From Siderastrea siderea (lineage: Eukaryota; Cnidaria; Anthozoa; Scleractinia; Rhizangiidae): DNA of 64,000 nucleotides. The position numbers and the translations under genes are program-made. Location: NCBI GenBank assembly GCA_964030785.1, contig OZ034976.1, forward strand, positions 1,240,001-1,304,000. The letters run 5' to 3'. Positions 9,201-17,654 of the stretch are shown here, in pieces (the first letter of the stretch is position 1; every line of letters starts with the position of its first letter). The notes beneath the pieces were generated by a model that worked only from the letters and a program-made list of their open reading frames with translations, had not been told where the DNA came from and ran no database searches.

Positions 9201-12200
9201 GAATTCTATGGCTTCTTGAAATCTTCCTAGGCTGTGATAAGCGTTGCCGAGATTGCAATAGGCGAATCCTTCTCCAGCCCTATCGCCCACTTCTTTGGAT
9301 ATTGATAGTCGTTTATTGTGGAATTCTATGGCTTCTTGAAATCTTCCAAAGTTGTGATAAGCGTTGCCGAGATTACCATAAGCTTTTCCTTCTCCAGCCT
9401 TATCGCCCACTTCTTTGGATATTGATAGGTGTTTATTGTGGAATTCTATGGCTTCTTGAAATCTTCCTAGGTAGCGATAAGCAATGCCGAGATTGCAATA
9501 GGCGAATCCTTCTCCAGCCCTATCGCCCACTTCTTTGGATATTGATAGGTGTTTATTGTGGAATTCTATGGCTTCTTGAAATCTTCCAAAGTTGTGATAA
9601 GCGTTGCCAAGATTGCCATAAGCTTTTCCTTCTCCAGCCTTATCGCCCACTTCTTTGGATATTGCTAGGTGTTTATTGTGGAATTGTATGGCTTCTTGAA
9701 ATCTTCCTAGGTAGCGATAAGCAATGCCGAGATTGCAATAGGCGAATCCTTCTCCAGCCCTATCGCCCACTTCTTTGGATATTGATAGGTGTTTATTTTG
9801 GAATTCTATGGCTTCTTGAAATCTTCTTAGGCTGAGATAAGCGCTGCCGAGATTGCCATAAGCTTTTCCTTCTCCAGCCTTATCGCCCACTTCTTTAGAT
9901 ATTGATAGGTGTTTATTGTGGAATTCTATGGCTTCTTGAAATCTTCCTTGGCTGCGATAAGCGCTGCCGAGGTTGCCATAAGCTTTTCCTTCTCCAGCCC
10001 TATCGCCCACTTCTTTGGATATTGATAGGAGTTTATTGTGGAATTCTATGGCTTCCTGAAATCTTCCTAGGCTGCAATAAGCGTTGCCGAGATCGCAATA
10101 GGCGAATCCTTCTCCAGCCCTATCGCCCACTTCTTTGGATATTGATAGTTGTTTATTGTGGAATTCTATGGCTTCTTGAAATCTTCCTAGGCTGCGATAA
10201 GCGCTGCCGCGATTGCCATAAGCTTTTCCTTCTGCAGCCCTATCGCCCACTTCTTTGGATATTGATAGGTGTTTATTGTGGAATTCTATGGCTTCTTGAA
10301 ATCTTCCTAGGCTGCAATAAGCGCTGCCGAGATTGCCATAAGCTTTTCCTTCTCCAGCCTTATCGCCCACTTCTTTAGATATTGATAGGTGTTTATTGTG
10401 GAATTCTATGGCTTCTTGAAATCTTCCAAAGTTGTGATAAGCGTTGCCGAGATTGCCATAAGCTTTTCCTTCTCCAGCCTTATCGCCCACTTCTTTGGAT
10501 ATTGATAGGTGTTTATTGTGGAATTCTATGGCTTCTTGAAATCTTCCAATGCTGTGATAAGCGTTGCCGAGATTGCAATAAGCATTTCCCTCTCCAGCCC
10601 TATCGCCCACTTCTTTGGTTATTGATAGGTCTTTATTGTTGAATTCTATGGCTTCTTGAAATCTTCCAATGCGGTGATAAGCGTTGCCGAGATTGCCATA
10701 AGCTTTTCCTTCTCCAGCCTTATCGCCCACTTCTTTGGATATTGATAGGTGTTTATTGTGGAATTGTATGGCTTCTTGAAATCTTCCTAGGTAGCGATAA
10801 GCAATGCCGAGATTGCAATAGGCGAATCCTTCTCCAGCCCTATCGCCCACTTCTTTGGATATTGATAGGTGTTTATTTTGGAATTCTATGGCTTCTTGAA
10901 ATCTTCTTAGGCTGAGATAAGCGCTGCCGCGATTGCCATAAGCTTTTCCTTCTGCAGCCCTATCGCCCACTTCTTTGGATATTGATAGGTGTTTATTGTG
11001 GAATTCTATGGCTTCTTGAAATCTTCCAAAGTTGTGATAAGCGTTGCCGAGATTGCCATAAGCTTTTCCTTCTCCAGCCTTATCGCCCACTTCTTTGGAT
11101 ATTGATAGGTGTTTATTGTGGAATTCTATGGCTTCTTGAAATCTTCCAATGCTGTGATAAGCGTTGCCGAGATTGCAATAAGCATTTCCCTCTCCAGCCC
11201 TATCGCCCACTTCTTTGGTTATTGATAGGTCTTTATTGTTGAATTCTATGGCTTCTTGAAATCTTCCAATGCGGTGATAAGCGTTGCCGAGATTGCCATA
11301 AGCTTTTCCTTCTCCAGCCTTATCGCCCACTTCTTTGGATATTGATAGGTGTTTCTTGTGGAATTGTATGGCTTCTTGAAATCTTCCTAGGTAGCGATAA
11401 GCAATGCCGAGATTGCAATAGGCGAATCCTTCTCCAGCCCTATCGCCCACTTCTTTGGATATTGATAGGTGTTTATTTTGGAATTCTATGGCTTCTTGAA
11501 ATCTTCTTAGGCTGAGATAAGCGCTGCCGAGATTGCCATAAGCTTTTCCTTCTCCAGCCTTATCGCCCACTTCTTTAGATATTGATAGGTGTTTATTGTG
11601 GAATTCTATGGCTTCTTGAAATCTTCCTAGGCTGCGATAAGCGCTGCCGAGGTTGCCATAAGCTTTTCTTTCTCCAGCCCTATCGCCCACTTCTTTGGAT
11701 ATTGATAGGAGTTTATTGTGGAATTCTATGGCTTCCTGAAATCTTCCTAGGCTGCAATAAGCGTTGCCGAGATCGCAATAGGCGAATCCTTCTCCAGCCT
11801 TATCGCCCACTTCTTTGGATATTGATAGTTGTTTATTGTGGAATTTTATGGCTTCTTGAAATCTTCCTAGGCTGAGATAAGCGCTGCCGAGATTGCTATA
11901 AGCTTTTCCTTCTCCAGCCTTATCGCCCACTTCTTTGGATATTGATAGGTGTTTATTGTGGAATTCTATGGCTTCTTGAAATCTTCCTAGGCTGTGATAA
12001 GCGTTGCCGAGATTGCAATAGGCGAATCCTTCTCCAGCCCTATCGCCCACTTCTTTGGATATTGATAGTCGTTTATTGTGGAATTCTATGGCTTCTTGAA
12101 ATCTTCCAAAGTTGTGATAAGCGTTGCCGAGATTACCATAAGCTTTTCCTTCTCCAGCCTTATCGCCCACTTCTTTGGATATTGATAGGTGTTTATTGTG

Positions 12201-15200
12201 GAATTCTATGGCTTCTTGAAATCTTCCTAGGTAGCGATAAGCAATGCCGAGATTGCAATAGGCGAATCCTTCTCCAGCCCTATCGCCCACTTCTTTGGAT
12301 ATTGATAGTTGTTTATTGTGGAATTCTATGGCTTCTTGAAATCTTCCAAAGTTGTGATAAGCGTTGCCGAGATTGCCATAAGCTTTTCCTTCTCCAGCCT
12401 TATCGCCCACTTCTTTGGATATTGATAGGTGTTTATTGTGGAATTCTATGGCTTCTTGAAATCTTCCTAGGTAGCGATAAGCAATGCCGAGATTGCAATA
12501 GGCCAATCCTTCTCCAGCCCTATCGCCCACTTCTTTGGATATTGATAGGTGTTTATTTTGGAATTCTATGGCTTCTTGAAATCTTCTTAGGCTGAGATAA
12601 GCGCTGCCGAGATTGCCATAAGCTTTTCCTTCTCCAGCCTTATCGCCCACTTCTTTAGATATTGATAGGTGTTTATTGTGGAATTCTATGGCTTCTTGAA
12701 ATCTTCCTAGGCTGCGATAAGCGCTGCCGCGATTGCCATAAGCTTTTCCTTCTGCAGCCCTATCGCCCACTTCTTTGGATATTGATAGGTGTTTATTGTG
12801 GAATTCTATGGCTTCTTGAAATCTTCCAAAGTTGTGATAAGCGTTGCCGAGATTGCCATAAGCTTTTCCTTCTCCAGCCTTATCGCCCACTTCTTTGGAT
12901 ATTGATAGGTGTTTATTGTGGAATTTTATGGCTTCTTGAAATCTTCCTAGGCTGAGATAAGCGCTGCCGAGATTGCTATAAGCTTTTCCTTCTCCAGCCT
13001 TATCGCCCACTTCTTTGGATATTGATAGGTGTTTATTGTGGAATTCTATGGCTTCTTGAAATCTTCCTAGGCTGTGATAAGCGTTGCCGAGATTGCAATA
13101 GGCGAATCCTTCTCCAGCCCTATCGCCCACTTCTTTGGATATTGATAGTCGTTTATTGTGGAATTCTATGGCTTCTTGAAATCTTCCAAAGTTGTGATAA
13201 GCGTTGCCGAGATTGCCATAAGCTTTTCCTTCTCCAGCCTTATCGCCCACTTCTTTGGATATTGATAGGTGTTTATTGTGGAATTCTATGGCTTCTTGAA
13301 ATCTTCCTAGGTAGCGATAAGCAATGCCGAGATTGCAATAGGCGAATCCTTCTCCAGCCCTATCGCCCACTTCTTTGGATATTGATAGTTGTTTATTGTG
13401 GAATTCTATGGCTTGTTGAAATCTTCCAAAGTTGTGATAAGCGTTGCCGAGATTGCCATAAGCTTTTCCTTCTCCAGCCTTATCGCCCACTTCTTTGGAT
13501 ATTGATAGGTGTTTATTGTGGAATTCTATGGCTTCTTGAAATCTTCCTAGGTAGCGATAAGCAATGCCGAGATTGCAATAGGCCAATCCTTCTCCAGCCC
13601 TATCGCCCACTTCTTTGGATATTGATAGGTGTTTATTTTGGAATTCTATGGCTTCTTGAAATCTTCTTAGGCTGAGATAAGCGCTGCCGAGATTGCCATA
13701 AGCTTTTCCTTCTCCAGCCTTATCGCCCACTTCTTTAGATATTGATAGGTGTTTATTGTGGAATTCTATGGCTTCTTGAAATCTTCCTAGGCTGCGATAA
13801 GCGCAACCGAGGTTGCCATAAGCTTTTCCTTCTCCAGCCCTATCGCCCACTTCTTTGGATATTGATAGGAGTTTATTGTGGAATTCTATGGCTTCTTGAA
13901 ATCTTCCTAGGCTGCAATAAGCGTTGCCGAGATCGCAATAGGCGAATCCTTCTCCAGCCTTATCGCCCACTTCTTTGGATATTGATAGTTGTTTATTGTG
14001 GAATTTTATGGCTTCTTGAAATCTTCCTAGGCTGAGATAAGCGCTGCCGAGATTGCCATAAGCTTTTCCTTCTCCAGCCTTATCGCCCACTTCTTTAGAT
14101 ATTGATAGGTGTTTATTGTGGAATTCTATGGCTTCTTGAAAACTTCCTAGGCTGCGATAAGCGCTGCCGCGATTGCCATAAGCTTTTCCTTCTGCAGCCC
14201 TATCGCCCACTTCTTTGGATATTGATAGGTGTTTATTGTGGAATTCTATGGCTTCTTGAAATCTTCCAAAGTTGTGATAAGCGTTGCCGAGATTGCCATA
14301 AGCTTTTCCTTCTCCAGCCTTATCGCCCACTTCTTTGGATATTGATAGGTGTTTATTGTGGAATTCTATGGCTTCTTGAAATCTTCCAATGCTGTGATAA
14401 GCGTTGCCGAGATTGCAATAAGCATTTCCCTCTCCAGCCCTATCGCCCACTTCTTTGGTTATTGATAGGTCTTTATTGTTGAATTCTATGGCTTCTTGAA
14501 ATCTTCCAATGCGGTGATAAGCGTTGCCGAGATTGCCATAAGCTTTTCCTTCTCCAGCCTTATCGCCCACTTCTTTGGATATTGATAGGTGTTTATTGTG
14601 GAATACTATGGCTTCTTGAAATCTTCCAAAGTTGTGATAAGCGTTGCCGAGATTGCCATAAGCTCTTCCTTCTCCAGCCTTATCGCCCACTTCTTTGGAT
14701 ATTGATAGCTCTTTATTGTGGAATTCTATGGCTTCTTGAAATCTTCCTGGGCTGTCATAAGCGTTGCCGAGATTGCCATAAGCTTTTCCTTCTCCAGCCT
14801 TATCGCCCCCTTCTTTGGATATTGATAGGTGTTTATTGTGGAATTCTATGGCTTCTTGCAATCTTCCAAGACTGTGATAAGCGTTGCCGAGATGGCCATA
14901 AGCTTTTCTTTCTCCAGCCTTATCGCCCACCTCTTTGGATATTGATAGGTCTTTATTGTGGAATTCTATGGCTTCTTGAAATCTTCCAACGCTGTGATAA
15001 ACGTTGCCGAGATTGCCATAATTTTTTCCTTCTCCAGCCTTATCGCCCATTTCTTTGGAAATTGATAGGTGTTTATTGTGGAATTTAATGGCTTCTTGAA
15101 GTCTTCCTAGGCTGTCATAAGCGTTGCCGAGATTGCCATAAGCTTTTCCTTCTCCAGCGTTATCGCCCACTTCTTTGGATATTGATAGGAGTTTATTGTG

Positions 15201-15617
15201 GAATTCTATGGCTGCTTGAAATCTTTCAAGGCTGTGATAAGCGTTGCCGAGATTGCCATAAGCTTTTCCTTCTCCAGCCTTATCGCCCACTTCTTTGGAT
15301 ATTGATAGGTGTTTATTGTGGAATTCTATGGCTTCTTGAAATCTTCCAATGCTGTGATAAGCGTTGCCGAGATTGCAATAAGCATTTCCCTCTCCAGCCC
15401 TATCGCCCACTTCTTTGGTTATTGATAGGTCTTTATTGTTGAATTCTATGGCTTCTTGAAATCTTCCAATGCGGTGATAAGCGTTGCCGAGATTGCCGTA
15501 AGCTTTTCCTTCTCCAGCCTTATCGCCCACTTCTTTGGATATTGATAGGTGTTTATTGTGGAATTCTATGGCTTCTTGAAATCTTCCTAGGCTGTAATAA
15601 GCGTTGCCGAGTTGCAA
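6228..15617 (-). CDS. L block: 78-repeat TPR open frame (3129 codons), partial
   Basis: This is the longest open frame in the window, with about 78 consecutive 40-residue TPRs and no internal stop over 9.4 kb. It runs from the junction at 15609 (TTG entry) to the junction at 6250. The right end (about 14580-15500) is a copy of the divergent N-type tail, including the KEMGDK unit with the only in-frame ATG, at 15048-15050. The middle has DK/DR alternating dimers and includes the perfect 2760-bp duplication. As a TPR solenoid it would form a very long right-handed superhelix. No signal peptide, membrane segment or other domain is seen. The C-terminal tail CNSATLIKA is produced by the frame shift. 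It could be a true giant exon interior with a sequencing error at the junctions, or a recently broken pseudogene segment. Confidence 0.65.
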   Translation of the reverse strand: MQLGNAYYSLGRFQEAIEFHNKHLSISKEVGDKAGEGKAYGNLGNAYHRIGRFQEAIEFNNKDLSITKEVGDRAGEGNAYCNLGNAYHSIGRFQEAIEFHNKHLSISKEVGDKAGEGKAYGNLGNAYHSLERFQAAIEFHNKLLSISKEVGDNAGEGKAYGNLGNAYDSLGRLQEAIKFHNKHLSISKEMGDKAGEGKNYGNLGNVYHSVGRFQEAIEFHNKDLSISKEVGDKAGERKAYGHLGNAYHSLGRLQEAIEFHNKHLSISKEGGDKAGEGKAYGNLGNAYDSPGRFQEAIEFHNKELSISKEVGDKAGEGRAYGNLGNAYHNFGRFQEAIVFHNKHLSISKEVGDKAGEGKAYGNLGNAYHRIGRFQEAIEFNNKDLSITKEVGDRAGEGNAYCNLGNAYHSIGRFQEAIEFHNKHLSISKEVGDKAGEGKAYGNLGNAYHNFGRFQEAIEFHNKHLSISKEVGDRAAEGKAYGNRGSAYRSLGSFQEAIEFHNKHLSISKEVGDKAGEGKAYGNLGSAYLSLGRFQEAIKFHNKQLSISKEVGDKAGEGFAYCDLGNAYCSLGRFQEAIEFHNKLLSISKEVGDRAGEGKAYGNLGCAYRSLGRFQEAIEFHNKHLSISKEVGDKAGEGKAYGNLGSAYLSLRRFQEAIEFQNKHLSISKEVGDRAGEGLAYCNLGIAYRYLGRFQEAIEFHNKHLSISKEVGDKAGEGKAYGNLGNAYHNFGRFQQAIEFHNKQLSISKEVGDRAGEGFAYCNLGIAYRYLGRFQEAIEFHNKHLSISKEVGDKAGEGKAYGNLGNAYHNFGRFQEAIEFHNKRLSISKEVGDRAGEGFAYCNLGNAYHSLGRFQEAIEFHNKHLSISKEVGDKAGEGKAYSNLGSAYLSLGRFQEAIKFHNKHLSISKEVGDKAGEGKAYGNLGNAYHNFGRFQEAIEFHNKHLSISKEVGDRAAEGKAYGNRGSAYRSLGRFQEAIEFHNKHLSISKEVGDKAGEGKAYGNLGSAYLSLRRFQEAIEFQNKHLSISKEVGDRAGEGLAYCNLGIAYRYLGRFQEAIEFHNKHLSISKEVGDKAGEGKAYGNLGNAYHNFGRFQEAIEFHNKQLSISKEVGDRAGEGFAYCNLGIAYRYLGRFQEAIEFHNKHLSISKEVGDKAGEGKAYGNLGNAYHNFGRFQEAIEFHNKRLSISKEVGDRAGEGFAYCNLGNAYHSLGRFQEAIEFHNKHLSISKEVGDKAGEGKAYSNLGSAYLSLGRFQEAIKFHNKQLSISKEVGDKAGEGFAYCDLGNAYCSLGRFQEAIEFHNKLLSISKEVGDRAGERKAYGNLGSAYRSLGRFQEAIEFHNKHLSISKEVGDKAGEGKAYGNLGSAYLSLRRFQEAIEFQNKHLSISKEVGDRAGEGFAYCNLGIAYRYLGRFQEAIQFHKKHLSISKEVGDKAGEGKAYGNLGNAYHRIGRFQEAIEFNNKDLSITKEVGDRAGEGNAYCNLGNAYHSIGRFQEAIEFHNKHLSISKEVGDKAGEGKAYGNLGNAYHNFGRFQEAIEFHNKHLSISKEVGDRAAEGKAYGNRGSAYLSLRRFQEAIEFQNKHLSISKEVGDRAGEGFAYCNLGIAYRYLGRFQEAIQFHNKHLSISKEVGDKAGEGKAYGNLGNAYHRIGRFQEAIEFNNKDLSITKEVGDRAGEGNAYCNLGNAYHSIGRFQEAIEFHNKHLSISKEVGDKAGEGKAYGNLGNAYHNFGRFQEAIEFHNKHLSISKEVGDKAGEGKAYGNLGSAYCSLGRFQEAIEFHNKHLSISKEVGDRAAEGKAYGNRGSAYRSLGRFQEAIEFHNKQLSISKEVGDRAGEGFAYCDLGNAYCSLGRFQEAIEFHNKLLSISKEVGDRAGEGKAYGNLGSAYRSQGRFQEAIEFHNKHLSISKEVGDKAGEGKAYGNLGSAYLSLRRFQEAIEFQNKHLSISKEVGDRAGEGFAYCNLGIAYRYLGRFQEAIQFHNKHLAISKEVGDKAGEGKAYGNLGNAYHNFGRFQEAIEFHNKHLSISKEVGDRAGEGFAYCNLGIAYRYLGRFQEAIEFHNKHLSISKEVGDKAGEGKAYGNLGNAYHNFGRFQEAIEFHNKRLSISKEVGDRAGEGFAYCNLGNAYHSLGRFQEAIEFHNKHLSISKEVGDKAGEGKAYSNLGSAYLSLGRFQEAIKFHNKQLSISKEVGDKAGEGFAYCDLGNAYCSLGRFQEAIEFHNKLLSISKEVGDRAGERKAYGNLGSAYRSLGRFQEAIEFHNKHLSISKEVGDKAGEGKAYGNLGSAYLSLRRFQEAIEFQNKHLSISKEVGDRAGEGFAYCNLGIAYRYLGRFQEAIQFHKKHLSISKEVGDKAGEGKAYGNLGNAYHRIGRFQEAIEFNNKDLSITKEVGDRAGEGNAYCNLGNAYHSIGRFQEAIEFHNKHLSISKEVGDKAGEGKAYGNLGNAYHNFGRFQEAIEFHNKHLSISKEVGDRAAEGKAYGNRGSAYLSLRRFQEAIEFQNKHLSISKEVGDRAGEGFAYCNLGIAYRYLGRFQEAIQFHNKHLSISKEVGDKAGEGKAYGNLGNAYHRIGRFQEAIEFNNKDLSITKEVGDRAGEGNAYCNLGNAYHSIGRFQEAIEFHNKHLSISKEVGDKAGEGKAYGNLGNAYHNFGRFQEAIEFHNKHLSISKEVGDKAGEGKAYGNLGSAYCSLGRFQEAIEFHNKHLSISKEVGDRAAEGKAYGNRGSAYRSLGRFQEAIEFHNKQLSISKEVGDRAGEGFAYCDLGNAYCSLGRFQEAIEFHNKLLSISKEVGDRAGEGKAYGNLGSAYRSQGRFQEAIEFHNKHLSISKEVGDKAGEGKAYGNLGSAYLSLRRFQEAIEFQNKHLSISKEVGDRAGEGFAYCNLGIAYRYLGRFQEAIQFHNKHLAISKEVGDKAGEGKAYGNLGNAYHNFGRFQEAIEFHNKHLSISKEVGDRAGEGFAYCNLGIAYRYLGRFQEAIEFHNKHLSISKEVGDKAGEGKAYGNLGNAYHNFGRFQEAIEFHNKRLSISKEVGDRAGEGFAYCNLGNAYHSLGRFQEAIEFHNKHLSISKEVGDKAGEGKAYGNLGNAYHNFGRFQEAIEFQNKRLSISKEVGDRAGEGFAYCNSATLIKA
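6782..9541. repeat. 2760-bp tandem duplication, first copy (23 units)
   Basis: This segment appears identical by eye to the next 2760 bases. Both copies carry the rare attgctagg variant (6901 and 9661), the gtttcttgtgg variant (8594 and 11354) and the agcttttctttctcc variant (8901 and 11661). Identity with the next copy fails near 6615, where this copy has gattgcc and the other gattacc. The other three L blocks do not have this duplication, so it arose after the L blocks were copied, or it is an assembly duplication. Being 23 whole units, it keeps the frame of the surrounding 3129-codon frame. Confidence 0.85.
9542..12301. repeat. 2760-bp tandem duplication, second copy
   Basis: Second copy of the 23-unit duplication. 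Identity with the first copy ends near 12308, where attgatagtt (Gln codon in NKQL) replaces attgataggt (His codon in NKHL). The edges fall inside repeat units, as expected for unequal exchange between near-identical 120-bp units. Confidence 0.85.
11840..13800. repeat. imperfect 1080-bp (9-unit) duplication
   Basis: The stretch near 11840-12720 recurs at 12920-13800 with an offset of 1080 bases. It has few differences: gattaccata at 12132 against gattgccata at 13212, and a private gcttgttgaa at 13411 in the second copy. The copies diverge at 12725 and 13805, where gctgccgcg meets gcaaccgagg. This nested step lies inside the first L block and keeps the frame. Confidence 0.6.
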
Positions 15618-16226
15618 TAGGCGAATCCTTCTCCAGCCCTATCGCCCACTTCTTTGGATATTGATAGTCGTTTATTGTGGAATTCTATGGCTTCTTGAAA
15701 TCTTCCAAAGTTGTGATAAGCGTTGCCGAGATTGCCATAAGCTTTTCCTTCTCCAGCCTTATCGCCCACTTCTTTGGATATTGATAGGTGTTTATTGTGG
15801 AATTCTATGGCTTCTTGAAATCTTCCTAGGCTGTGATAAGCGTTGCCGAGATTGCAATAGGCGAATCCTTCTCCAGCCCTATCGCCCACTTCTTTGGATA
15901 TTGATAGTCGTTTATTGTGGAATTCTATGGCTTCTTGAAATCTTCCAAAGTTGTGATAAGCGTTGCCGAGATTGCCATAAGCTTTTCCTTCTCCAGCCTT
16001 ATCGCCCACTTCTTTGGATATTGATAGGTGTTTATTGTGGAATTCTATGGCTTCTTGAAATCTTCCTAGGTAGCGATAAGCAATGCCGAGATTGCAATAG
16101 GCGAATCCTTCTCCAGCCCTATCGCCCACTTCTTTGGATATTGATAGTTGTTTATTGTGGAATTCTATGGCTTCTTGAAATCTTCCAAAGTTGTGATAAG
16201 CGTTGCCGAGATTGCCATAAGCTTTT
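15587..16226 (-). pseudogene. C' block, left part after a 1-base deletion
   Basis: About five TPR units from the 1-base deletion near 16227 (gcttttcttc in place of gcttttccttc) to the junction at 15609. The counterpart at 48336-49718 lacks this deletion and reads straight through, so the lesion is private to this copy. Units are RYLG, NFG and HSLG types. No ATG in frame. Confidence 0.55.
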
Positions 16227-17175
16227 CTTCTCCAGCCTTATCGCCCACTTCTTTGGATATTGATAGGTGTTTATTGTGGAATTCTATGGCTTCTTGAAAT
16301 CTTCCTAGGTAGCGATAAGCAATGCCGAGATTGCAATAGGCGAATCCTTCTCCAGCCCTATCGCCCACTTCTTTGGATATTGATAGGTGTTTATTTTGGA
16401 ATTCTATGGCTTCTTGAAATCTTCTTAGGCTGAGATAAGCGCTGCCGAGATTGCCATAAGCTTTTCCTTCTCCAGCCTTATCGCCCACTTCTTTAGATAT
16501 TGATAGGTGTTTATTGTGGAATTCTATGGCTTCTTGAAATCTTCCTAGGCTGCGATAAGGGCTGCCGAAATTGCCATAAGCTTTTCCTTCTCCAGCCCTA
16601 TCGCCCACTTCTTTGGATATTGATAGGAGTTTATTGTGGAATTCTATGGCTTCCTGAAATCTTCCTAGGCTGCAATAAGCGTTGCCGAGATCGCAATAGG
16701 CGAATCCTTCTCCAGCCTTATCGCCCACTTCTTTGGATATTGATAGTTGTTTATTGTGGAATTTTATGGCTTCTTGAAATCTTCCTAGACTGAGATAAGC
16801 GCTGCCGAGATTGCCATAAGCTTTTCCTTCTCCAGCCTTATCGCCCACTTCTTTAGATATTGATAGGTGTTTATTGTGGAATTCTATGGCTTCTTGAAAT
16901 CTTCCTAGGCTGCGATAAGCGCTGCCGCGATTGCCATAAGCTTTTCCTTCTGCAGCCCTATCGCCCACTTCTTTGGATATTGATAGGTGTTTATTGTGGA
17001 ATTCTATGGCTTCTTGAAATCTTCCAAAGTTGTGATAAGCGTTGCCGAGATTGCCATAAGCTTTTCCTTCTCCAGCCTTATCGCCCACTTCTTTGGATAT
17101 TGATAGGTGTTTATTGTGGAATTCTATGGCTTCTTGAAATCTTCCTAGGCTGTAATAAGCGTTGCCGAGTTGCAA
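16165..17175 (-). CDS. C' block TPR array segment, 8 repeats, partial
   Basis: A 336-codon frame with about 8 TPRs, entered at the junction at 17167 and thrown out of frame by the deletion near 16227, after which it reads KLMAISATLITTLEDFKKP and stops. It has the GNFGSPY unit also present in the C blocks, and a TAGAC variant near 16787 shared only with the C' block at 49537. It lacks the HRIGRFQ units that follow the entry unit in the longer C block, consistent with a two-unit deletion. Confidence 0.55.
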   Translation of the reverse strand: MQLGNAYYSLGRFQEAIEFHNKHLSISKEVGDKAGEGKAYGNLGNAYHNFGRFQEAIEFHNKHLSISKEVGDRAAEGKAYGNRGSAYRSLGRFQEAIEFHNKHLSISKEVGDKAGEGKAYGNLGSAYLSLGRFQEAIKFHNKQLSISKEVGDKAGEGFAYCDLGNAYCSLGRFQEAIEFHNKLLSISKEVGDRAGEGKAYGNFGSPYRSLGRFQEAIEFHNKHLSISKEVGDKAGEGKAYGNLGSAYLSLRRFQEAIEFQNKHLSISKEVGDRAGEGFAYCNLGIAYRYLGRFQEAIEFHNKHLSISKEVGDKAGEEKLMAISATLITTLEDFKKP

Positions 17176-17654
17176 TAGGCGAATCCTTCTCCAGCCCTAT
17201 CGCCCACTTCTTTGGATATTGATAGTCGTTTATTGTGGAATTCTATGGCTTCTTGAAATCTTCCAAAGTTGTGATAAGCGTTGCCGAGATTGCCATAAGC
17301 TTTTCCTTCTCCAGCCTTATCGCCCACTTCTTTGGATATTGATAGGTGTTTATTGTGGAATTCTATGGCTTCTTGAAATCTTCCAATGCTGTGATAAGCG
17401 TTGCCGAGATTGCAATAAGCATTTCCCTCTCCAGCCCTATCGCCCACTTCTTTGGTTATTGATAGGTCTTTATTGTTGAATTCTATGGCTTCTTGAAATC
17501 TTCCAATGCGGTGATAAGCGTTGCCGAGATTGCCATAAGCTTTTCCTTCTCCAGCCTTATCGCCCACTTCTTTGGATATTGATAGGTGTTTATTGTGGAA
17601 TTCTATGGCTTCTTGAAATCTTCCTAGGCTGTAATAAGCGTTGCCGAGTTGCAA
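17145..17654 (-). pseudogene. A cassette, 4-unit TPR fragment
   Basis: Standard 169-codon A cassette between the junctions at 17646 and 17167, with HRIGRFQ, NNKDLSITKE and HSIGRFQ units and the frame-shifted tail CNSATLITA. No ATG and no private coding change was noticed. It precedes the second L block exactly as the cassette at 5771 precedes the first, so A plus L behaves as one duplicated module. Confidence 0.6.
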
